NCBI GenBank assembly: GCA_030827315.1
Contig: JAURER010000020.1
Span: 1-52,947 of the forward strand
Source: Gemmatimonadota bacterium
GTDB lineage: Bacteria; Gemmatimonadota; Gemmatimonadetes; Longimicrobiales; Gaopeijiaceae
Reading direction: 5' to 3'
DNA: 52,947 bases
The position numbers were made by a program, and so were the translations under genes. Within the stretch, counting starts at the first letter, position 1; every line of letters begins with the position of its first letter. Shown here piece by piece: positions 47,200 through 52,947 of the stretch. The notes under the pieces were generated by a model. The model saw only the letters and a program-made list of their open reading frames with translations. It made no database searches and had not been told where the DNA came from.

Positions 47200-48600
47200 C
47201 TACGCCGGATCCTCATCGATCACGAGGCGGCGGAGCTCCCGGCCGAACCGACGCCGGATCCGCGCCAGGATCAGGAGCGCGACGATCCCGATGCCGAGGG
47301 CGAGCCCCCACCACACGCCCTCCGGCCCCAGGTCGGTGCCGAAGCCGAGCCACCAGCAGGCCGGCAGTCCGATGATCCAGAAGCCCAGGAGATTGAGGAG
47401 CATCGGAACGCGCGTGTCTCCCACCCCGCGCAGCGCCCCCGCGCCGGTGACCTGGAGCCCGTCGAAGACCTGGAAGACGCCGGCGATGGGGAGAAGCATC
47501 GCCGCGGCCCCGACCACCGCGGCGTCGCTGCTGAACGCTCGTGCGAGCGGCCCCGGCAGCGTGAGGAACATCACCGCCGTCAACGACATGAAGGCGGTCG
47601 CCGCGGCGAGCCCCGCACCCACGGCGCGCCGGGCACCGGCGGGATCGCTCCTGCCCACGGCCTGTCCCACCACCACCGACGTGGCCTGGGCGACCCCGAC
47701 CGGGATCATGAAGGTGAGGGCGGCGAGCTGCAGAGCGACCTGGTGGCTGGCGACGGCCACCGTTCCGAGGAGGCCCATGAGCAGGCCCGCAGCGCCGAAC
47801 ACGCCGAACTCCAGCGTCTGCTGCGCTCCGATCGGCGCGCCGACGCCGAGGATCCGGCGCAGCGGCGGAATCGCGAGCGCGTCGCGCCGCAGGGGAATCA
47901 GCGCAGGTCGGAGGTCTCCCCACCCCACCGCGGCGAGCATGAGGAGCATGAACCATCGGCTCAGGCTGGTGGCCCACGCGGATCCCTCGGCGCCGAGTGC
48001 GGGCACACCCAGGTGGCCGAAGACGAGGACCCAGTTGAGGGCCACGTTCACGACGTTCGCCGCCACGACGGCCACGATGATCGGTCGCACACGCGTCATC
48101 GCCTGCAGACTCTGGCGAAGCACCACGAATCCGTAGAAGGGAAAGATGCCGAGAATGAGTCCGTGCGCGTACGCCTCGGCCACGGGCACCACCTCGGCGG
48201 GCTGACGCGTCAGGATGAGAAAGTCGCCAGCCGGCACCAGAAGCAGGCTCGCGACCAGGGTGAGGCCGATGGCCAGGACCCCTCCTCGCTGCACGCCGCG
48301 CGCGATGCCGACCCGGTCGGCGGCGCCGACGGCCTGGGAGATCACGGGGTCGAGCGCGAAGAGGACGCCCATGCCGAAGACGGCCATGCCGAAGAAGTAC
48401 AGGTTTCCGAGCGCGACCGCCGCAAGCGCCGTGGGGGACACGCGGCCCACCATGATGGTGTCGATCGCGCCCATGGCCATCATGGCGACCTGCACGACGG
48501 TGACGGGCGCGGCCAGCTCGAAGAGCGCCGCCACGTCGGCTCGCCCTGGTCGGTAGGCGCCGAGCGCGATGGCTCCCGGCGGCTGGTCGGCTTCGTTCAC
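47200..48600 (-). CDS. MATE-family multidrug efflux transporter
   Basis: Na+- or H+-coupled exporter with 12 hydrophobic helices in 466 residues. The N-terminal half has ELAAPVTVVQVAMMAMGAIDTIMVGRVSPTALAAVALG, a strong family match. The second half repeats the pattern (GAPIGAQQTLEFGVFGAAG). GAGALRGVGDTRVPMLLNLLGFW is also typical. The start is GTG 48598-48600 with GGAGAA just upstream. It is second in a leftward operon after a small membrane protein. Confidence 0.92.
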   Translation of the reverse strand: MNEADQPPGAIALGAYRPGRADVAALFELAAPVTVVQVAMMAMGAIDTIMVGRVSPTALAAVALGNLYFFGMAVFGMGVLFALDPVISQAVGAADRVGIARGVQRGGVLAIGLTLVASLLLVPAGDFLILTRQPAEVVPVAEAYAHGLILGIFPFYGFVVLRQSLQAMTRVRPIIVAVVAANVVNVALNWVLVFGHLGVPALGAEGSAWATSLSRWFMLLMLAAVGWGDLRPALIPLRRDALAIPPLRRILGVGAPIGAQQTLEFGVFGAAGLLMGLLGTVAVASHQVALQLAALTFMIPVGVAQATSVVVGQAVGRSDPAGARRAVGAGLAAATAFMSLTAVMFLTLPGPLARAFSSDAAVVGAAAMLLPIAGVFQVFDGLQVTGAGALRGVGDTRVPMLLNLLGFWIIGLPACWWLGFGTDLGPEGVWWGLALGIGIVALLILARIRRRFGRELRRLVIDEDPA

Positions 48601-48634
48601 TGCTTCTCCGTTGGACGGGCTACGGAGCCCGTGG

Positions 48635-48922
48635 TCACCTCGTCTCGAGACCGCCCGGATCGACGTCGTCGCCGGAACGGAGCGCCCGGTCGCGACGGAT
48701 CTCCTCGAGGAGCGCGAGCCCGTCATCGTCCTCGGGAGCCTGCACTTTCGGCACCCCGCCCTCATGCGAGACGAAGAAGGAGATCCACGTGGTCGGTGTT
48801 CCCGCCCAGAAAGCGGCGAAGCGGGTGAACCCGTGCAGGCCTTTCCGCCTCAAGTCGACGTAGACCACGTTGGCGACCAACCAGACGATCGCGCCGAGGA
48901 GGATCTGCAGGAAGTGCGACAT
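48635..48922 (-). CDS. Small membrane protein, unknown
   Basis: 95 residues from ATG 48922. One clear helix (LQILLGAIVWLVANVVYV) is followed by a motif-like stretch RKGLHGFTRFAAFWAGTP then TTWISFFV, which may be a second helix. The acidic C-terminal tail is probably cytoplasmic. The gene lies 34 bases before the MATE gene and is likely to be cotranscribed with it. I do not recognise a named family. Confidence 0.6.
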   Translation of the reverse strand: MSHFLQILLGAIVWLVANVVYVDLRRKGLHGFTRFAAFWAGTPTTWISFFVSHEGGVPKVQAPEDDDGLALLEEIRRDRALRSGDDVDPGGLETR

Positions 48923-49026
48923 CTTCGAAGGTCGAGGGGGGGCGAGGGCCGCCGATTCGCGCTCCCCCGTTGCTGCTGGCCGCTGCGCCGACGATGATAG
49001 CCCACCGACCTCCGATCCGCCTACCC

Positions 49027-49521
49027 ATGCCCCCATCGACCGAAGCCCCCGGAGCCCGCCTTCGGGCCCTCTGGCGCCGCCTGGCCCCCCTGCCCGGTGG
49101 ACGCTGGCTATTCAGCCGACTGCTTGGGCGCAGGGTCCCCTACTCCGGGTCGATCGGCGCGCTCGTCGAGCACTTCGAGCCGGGCCACGCCATCGTGTCG
49201 GTCCGGGATCGCCGCGCGGTCCGAAATCACCTCCGCTCCGTGCACGCCATCGCCCTCGCAAACCTTGGCGAACTCTCGACGGGCCTCGCGGTGCTGGGGG
49301 CCATGGACGCGAGCGTGCGCGGGATTCTCACGGGACTCGAGGTGTCGTACCTGCGGAAGGCGCGGGGACGGCTCACCGCCGAGGCCCGATGTTCGGTGCC
49401 CAAGGTGGTCGAGCCCGTCGACTGGCGCGTCGAAGCCGCCGTGCGGGACGCCTCGGGCGCCGTCGTTGCGGTGGTCACGGCCGCCTGGCGTCTCGCGCCC
49501 GTGCCCGAGGCCGGATCGTGA
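49027..49521 (+). CDS. Hotdog-fold thioesterase-like protein (DUF4442-type)
   Basis: 164 residues. The core reads YSGSIGALVEHFEPGHAIVSVRDRRAVRNHLRSVHAIALANLGELSTGL, the typical hotdog layout with NHLRSVHA ahead of the central helix as in PaaI/DUF4442 proteins. A strand region with KARGRLTAEARC follows. Thioesterase activity on acyl-CoA or acyl-ACP is possible, but catalytic residues are not certain. The ATG at 49027 lacks a clear ribosome site, and an ATG at 48994 is possible. Its stop overlaps the next start as GTGA. Confidence 0.72.
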   Translation: MPPSTEAPGARLRALWRRLAPLPGGRWLFSRLLGRRVPYSGSIGALVEHFEPGHAIVSVRDRRAVRNHLRSVHAIALANLGELSTGLAVLGAMDASVRGILTGLEVSYLRKARGRLTAEARCSVPKVVEPVDWRVEAAVRDASGAVVAVVTAAWRLAPVPEAGS

Positions 49522-50534
49522 CGGCCGGCGACGCGCCGCAGAGCATTCCCGTGGGCGAAACGGCGCTCACGCGCGACGCGGGGATCGCGGTTCCGCTCAT
49601 CTGCGGCCCCATGTACCCGTGTTCGAACCCCGAGCTCGTCGCGGCGGTCTCCGAAGCGGGCGGGCTCGGAGTCCTCCAGCCGGTCACGCTGACGTACGTC
49701 TTCGGGTACGACTTTAGGGAGGGGATCCGAGCCATCCGGCGTGCAACCACCCGCCCGATCGGAATGAACGCCCTCATCGAGGCCTCGTCCGACACGTACC
49801 GAAAGCGCATGGAGGAATGGATCGACGTGGCGCTCGACGAGGGCGTCCGCTTCTTCATCACGTCGCTGGGCAAGCCGCGCTGGGTCGTCGACCGCGTCGG
49901 GGAAGTCGGCGGCGTGGTGTACCACGACGTGACCGAACGGAAATGGGCTCAGAAGGCCGTCGACTCCGGGGTCCACGGCCTCATCGGCGTAAACCGTCGG
50001 GCCGGTGGCCACGCGGGCCCCCTGAGCGCCGAGGCACTCCTCGAGGAGGTTGGCGACCTGGGGCTCCCCGTGGTGTGCGCAGGAGGCGTCGGGGCCGCCG
50101 ACGAGTTCGCCCACGCGCTCTCGCTCGGATACGCCGGCGTGCAGATGGGCACGCGGTTCATCGCGACCGACGAATGCCGGGCGAGCGCACCGTACAAGCG
50201 AGCCATCGTGACCGCCGAGGAGGATGACATCGTGCTCACCGAGCGCCTCACCGGCGTCCCGGTGGCGGTCATCAACACCCCCTACGTACAGCGCCTCGGT
50301 CTGCGGGCGGGGTCCCTCGCGCGACGGATGCTGCGCGGGCGGCGCACCAAACACCTGGCCCGAAGTGTCTACGCGCTCCGTGCCGCCTGGACGCTCAAGC
50401 GCACGGCCCTCGACGACGCAGGATCGACCGAATACTGGCAGGCCGGTCGCTCCGTGGCACGCATCCACGAGGTCGTGCCGGCGGCCCAGGTCGTGCGAGC
50501 CTGCGCGATGGCCATCGCATCGACCGAACCTTGA
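49518..50534 (+). CDS. Nitronate monooxygenase-family flavoprotein
   Basis: FMN-dependent TIM-barrel protein of the 2-nitropropane dioxygenase group. The 338 residues start at GTG 49518. They show PLICGPMYPCSNPELVAAVSEAGGLGVL, GVNRRAGGHAGPL with the catalytic-type His of GGHAG, and the FMN-phosphate segment VVCAGGVGAADEFAHALSLGYAGVQMGTRF. It is translationally coupled to the hotdog protein. Related enzymes include FabK-type enoyl-ACP reductases, and pairing with a hotdog protein makes a lipid-related role conceivable. Confidence 0.87.
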   Translation: MTAGDAPQSIPVGETALTRDAGIAVPLICGPMYPCSNPELVAAVSEAGGLGVLQPVTLTYVFGYDFREGIRAIRRATTRPIGMNALIEASSDTYRKRMEEWIDVALDEGVRFFITSLGKPRWVVDRVGEVGGVVYHDVTERKWAQKAVDSGVHGLIGVNRRAGGHAGPLSAEALLEEVGDLGLPVVCAGGVGAADEFAHALSLGYAGVQMGTRFIATDECRASAPYKRAIVTAEEDDIVLTERLTGVPVAVINTPYVQRLGLRAGSLARRMLRGRRTKHLARSVYALRAAWTLKRTALDDAGSTEYWQAGRSVARIHEVVPAAQVVRACAMAIASTEP

Positions 50535-50566
50535 ACGAAGACCCACCGCCCCCCCGGAGAAGAGGC

Positions 50567-51526
50567 ATGAAGCCCCAGCCCACCGTCTCGAGCCGCTCTC
50601 GCTCCCCCTCGACCCGACACCGCATCTCAGGCCGCGCCGCGGCCTGCGTCGCGATCGCGGCCCTCGCCTTTGCGCCCGCGCTGTCGGCACAGGCGGCAGG
50701 CCTCAAGGTGTACATCTCCGCGGACATGGAGGGCATCGCAGGCGTGGTCACGGGAAGCCAGCTTGGACCCAGCGGTTTCGAGTTCGGGCGCTTCCGGGGC
50801 TTCATGACGGCCGAGGTGAACGCCGCCATCGAGGCGGCACGCGCCATGGGCGCCACGGAGATCCTCGTGTCCGACTCGCACGGCAACGGGGAGAATCTCC
50901 TTGTCGAGGAGCTGCCGGGCGACATCCAGCTGGTCCGCTCCTGGCCACGTCCCCTCATGATGATGGAAGGAATCGACGCGACGTTCGACGCGGTCCTTCT
51001 CATCGGGTACCACGCGAGCACGGCAAATCCCGAGGGAGTCCGTGCCCACACCTTCTCGAGCGCCAATCTCACGGCGGTCCGCCTGAACGGTGTCGACATG
51101 ATGGAGGCCAGCATGAGCGCCGCCATCGCCGGGGCGTTCGGCGTTCCCGTGGTCATGATCTCCGGGGACGACGCGACGGTGGAGGAGGCGCGCATGCGCA
51201 TCGGCGACATGGAGGGCGCGGTGACCAAGTGGCACTACGGCTTCCATTCCGCACGCACCCTGATGCCCGAGGCGGCGCGCGGCGTGATCGGGGAACGGGT
51301 CCGCGCCGCCCTCGGCCGCCTCGACGACTTCCGGCCCCTGCGCATCGACGGTCCCCTGGAACTCGAGATCTCGTTCAAGAACTACATGCCGGCCGAACTC
51401 ATGGCGTACCTGCCGAACGTCGATCGCGTTGACTCGCACACGATCCGGTTCGTCGGCCGCGACATGACGGAGATCTCCCGGTTCATCGAGTTCACGACGA
51501 GCTACGCGGCCAACGTCACGCCCTGA
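50567..51526 (+). CDS. M55 D-aminopeptidase, exported DppA homologue
   Basis: 319 residues with a twin-arginine-free signal peptide (CVAIAALAFAPALSA-Q). The M55 zinc site is clear: SADMEG (D53, E55), SDSHGN (H105), GYHAS (H149), and the nucleophile-like H161 in RAHTFSS. Spacing between D53, H105, and H149 matches B. subtilis DppA (D8, H60, H104). It removes N-terminal D-amino acids from peptides. A signal peptide is unusual, because studied DppA is cytoplasmic. GGAGAAGAGG precedes ATG 50567. The gene starts 32 bases after the flavoprotein. Confidence 0.89.
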   Translation: MKPQPTVSSRSRSPSTRHRISGRAAACVAIAALAFAPALSAQAAGLKVYISADMEGIAGVVTGSQLGPSGFEFGRFRGFMTAEVNAAIEAARAMGATEILVSDSHGNGENLLVEELPGDIQLVRSWPRPLMMMEGIDATFDAVLLIGYHASTANPEGVRAHTFSSANLTAVRLNGVDMMEASMSAAIAGAFGVPVVMISGDDATVEEARMRIGDMEGAVTKWHYGFHSARTLMPEAARGVIGERVRAALGRLDDFRPLRIDGPLELEISFKNYMPAELMAYLPNVDRVDSHTIRFVGRDMTEISRFIEFTTSYAANVTP

Positions 51527-51542
51527 CGGGCCGGACCGTCAG
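51523..51542. terminator. Hairpin across two convergent stop codons
   Basis: CTGACGG-GCCGGA-CCGTCAG is a 7-bp inverted repeat. Each arm contains the stop codon of one of the two convergent genes. It probably acts as a short bidirectional end signal, but no T-run is present. Confidence 0.45.
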
Positions 51543-52039
51543 TCGATTCCGACGAGGTCGCTGCGACGCTCCATCAGCACCGTGTCGCGCCACCGGCCGT
51601 CGTGGAATCGACCGATCCTCTCGCGCCGTCCGATGACCCGAAAACCCGCGCGCTCGTGCGCGCGGATGGATGCCACGTTCTCCGGGAAGATACTGGCCTG
51701 CAGGGTCCAGATCCCCGCGGCTTCCGCCGCGCGCACGAGTTCCGACATGAGCAGGGAGCCGACGCCCCGCCCTCGGGCGGACGCCGCGACGTAAACCATG
51801 ACCTCGCCGACCCCCGCGTACGCAGGACGCCGCGACGTCGGACTGAGGGCGGCGAAGCCGAGCACCGTCCCCTCGACTGTCGCGACGATACGCGCCTCCG
51901 TCCGACGGGCCGCATCCCAGCTCTCCCAGTCGGGCACCGCGGTCTCGAAAGTCGCGTCTCCGCTCGCGATCCCCTCTCGATAGATCTCGGCGACGCGAGT
52001 CCAGTCGGCCCTCTCCATAGGTCGGAGCGTCACGGTCAT
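51539..52039 (-). CDS. GNAT acetyltransferase, phosphinothricin-acetyltransferase-like
   Basis: 166 residues. The sequence follows the PAT/Bar/MnaT subgroup: WTRVAEIYREGIASGDATFET near the start, ALSPTSRRPAYAGVGEVMVYV, the acetyl-CoA loop RGRGVGSLLM, and WTLQASIFPENVASIRAHERAGF then VGRRERIG-like sequence (here IGRRERIG). Members acetylate L-amino acids such as methionine sulfone or phosphinothricin. Substrate is not fixed. The ATG at 52037-52039 overlaps the upstream gene as ATGA. Confidence 0.88.
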   Translation of the reverse strand: MTVTLRPMERADWTRVAEIYREGIASGDATFETAVPDWESWDAARRTEARIVATVEGTVLGFAALSPTSRRPAYAGVGEVMVYVAASARGRGVGSLLMSELVRAAEAAGIWTLQASIFPENVASIRAHERAGFRVIGRRERIGRFHDGRWRDTVLMERRSDLVGID

Positions 52040-52269
52040 AGCGCGTCTTCGTCCACCGGTGGTGCGCCGTGGTGGCCCAGGCTCGGATAGTGCCAGGCGA
52101 GCAGCAGAGCCAGGGGCAAACCGAGGCCGACCCCCCATCGCAGGAGCACGAGGAAGAGCTCCGGCAGGACGAGGACGACGCGTGCCCCTTCCGCCACGCG
52201 CAGCACGACCCAGGCCACGGCAAGGTATCCCGCGCCGACGGCCACCGCGCGACGCAGCGCCGGGAGCAT
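52036..52269 (-). CDS. Small two-helix membrane protein
   Basis: 77 residues with two long hydrophobic segments (AVGAGYLAVAWVVLRVAEG and VGLGLPLALLLAWHYP) and a short polar tail. It shares TGATG with the hydrolase remnant upstream and ATGA with the acetyltransferase downstream. Its arrangement recalls the N-terminal membrane hairpins found in larger Gemmatimonadota signalling proteins, but here it is freestanding. Function is unknown. Confidence 0.55.
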   Translation of the reverse strand: MLPALRRAVAVGAGYLAVAWVVLRVAEGARVVLVLPELFLVLLRWGVGLGLPLALLLAWHYPSLGHHGAPPVDEDAL

Positions 52270-52463
52270 CAGCGCAGTCCCGCGAAGAAGCCGGAAACGG
52301 CGGCGAGCAACCCCGCCCGGTCCTCGACGAAGGGGAAGTGCCCGGAATCGAGCAGCTGGTGCGTGCCCGATGGAAGCGGGCCAGCCAGGGCTCGCCCCAC
52401 GGCGCGGGCGGGTGGGACGCTACCCGACACGGGTACGCTCCGAGGGATTCGCGTGCGGCCGGA
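52269..52463 (-). pseudogene. 3' remnant of an alpha/beta hydrolase
   Basis: Reading leftward from 52463, 64 sense codons stay open to a TGA at 52269-52271. They end in GTHQLLDSGHFPFVEDRAG and LLAAVSGFFAGLR, the usual C-terminal helix and catalytic-His segment (SGHFPFVE) of alpha/beta hydrolases. A stop at 52464-52466 closes the frame upstream, and no nucleophile Ser domain exists there, because the hairpin at 52501 and the RND gene follow. A GTG at 52430 could start a 53-residue product, but decay is more likely. Confidence 0.6.
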
Positions 52464-52500
52464 TCATGCAGAGTAGATACGCCCGGCGCGCCGATACGTC

Positions 52501-52535
52501 GAGGGGGCCCCGGCCGAAGGACCGGGCGCCCCCTC
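52501..52535 (-). terminator. Hairpin after the RND pump gene
   Basis: GAGGGGGC pairs with GCCCCCTC, continued by CCCGG with CCGGG after one bulged C, around an 8-base loop. It lies 56 bases past the RND stop. No T-run follows on the minus strand. Confidence 0.5.
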
Positions 52536-52590
52536 GTGGCGCCGGCGCCCGACGGCCGACGGCCGGGCGCGGCAGGCCGTCACGTCACCC

Positions 52591-52947
52591 TCAGCCGGGC
52601 TCGGGCTGGGGATCGAGGAGACCGGGCGACGGTACGCGGCGGGCTCCCACCGGTTCGGGCTCCACCGCCGGCGGCCGCGTCTGCGTCGGGCGCCCGCGCA
52701 CGGCCGCATCGATGCGGTGCTCGGGCACCTCGGCGACCGGTGCAGCCTCCGCATCGCCGGTGGACGCGAAATGACGGCGGAAGAACAGCTCGAAGTCGTC
52801 GACCAGCGAGTACATCACCGGCACGAGAATCAGCGTGAGGAAGGTGGCGAACAGAATCCCCGCGATGATGGCGACGGCCATGGGGCCCCACCACGCCGCC
52901 TGCTGACCACCCCAGTACAGCTCCGGGTCCAGCGCTCCGAAGAGGCC
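52591..52947 (-). CDS. RND efflux pump permease (C-terminal end only)
   Basis: 118 visible residues of an AcrB/CusA-type inner-membrane pump. The segment WWGPMAVAIIAGILFATFLTLILVPVMYSLVDDF is the last transmembrane helix with its family flanks. A Pro/Glu-rich cytoplasmic tail of about 65 residues follows, longer than in AcrB. The rest lies beyond the window. The stop is at 52591-52593. Confidence 0.85.
   Translation of the reverse strand, partial: GLFGALDPELYWGGQQAAWWGPMAVAIIAGILFATFLTLILVPVMYSLVDDFELFFRRHFASTGDAEAAPVAEVPEHRIDAAVRGRPTQTRPPAVEPEPVGARRVPSPGLLDPQPEPG

Overview
This is a high-GC window (about two-thirds G+C by eye) of dense, mostly minus-strand housekeeping genes from a diderm bacterium. 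A beta-barrel porin, an RND pump, SecD/SecF, lipoproteins, and a BNR-repeat secreted protein point to an outer membrane. The MEP-pathway enzyme Dxs, the bacillithiol enzyme BshA, RNase Y, CIRCE control of groESL, and the order pheS-pheT-coiled coil-zapA-rny fit Gemmatimonadota best. That placement is an inference from gene content, not from a marker search.

Region 1 (1-17.2 kb) reads leftward. It contains thrS, then infC-rpmI-rplT, pheS-pheT-zapB-like-zapA, rny, folD, xseA-xseB-ispA-type synthase-dxs-nadK, and recN, which is cut by the window edge. IF-3 starts at a non-canonical ATC codon. Intrinsic-terminator-like hairpins lie in the leaders of both infC and thrS, each downstream of a TTGACC-N17-CATC(T/G)T promoter candidate. 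The zapA-rny gap is structured and is a possible 6S RNA site.

Region 2 (17.3-26.7 kb) is more accessory. It has a small membrane protein, a 1044-residue BNR/sortilin-like secreted protein, a DinB-family protein, a penicillin-acylase-family lipoprotein, a two-haem c-type lipoprotein, and groES-groEL under a perfect CIRCE.

Region 3 (26.7-37.7 kb) is a long leftward run of touching or overlapping genes: secD-secF-tatD-mutL-miaA-bshA-uppP-birA-coaX. It is followed by an unusual prenyl synthase homologue.

Region 4 (37.8-42.5 kb) holds an OprP/OprO-like porin with a phased 11-bp repeat upstream. Next to it is the most distinctive locus in the window: a REC-GGDEF diguanylate cyclase whose receiver has lost its phospho-acceptor, overlapping a GspE/PilB-type ATPase that carries its own intact C-terminal receiver domain.

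Region 5 (42.7-52.9 kb) mixes a DUF1579-like/D-aminoacylase fusion, murB, a four-gene leftward operon (small membrane protein, MATE pump, rfbC, esterase), hotdog protein-nitronate monooxygenase-DppA reading rightward, a GNAT acetyltransferase pair, a decayed alpha/beta-hydrolase 3' fragment, and the end of an RND pump. Several enzymes act on D-amino acids, peptides, or peptidoglycan precursors. No tRNA, rRNA, CRISPR array, or insertion sequence was seen. The only stretch over 300 bases without an intact gene (52270-52590) holds the hydrolase remnant and a hairpin.
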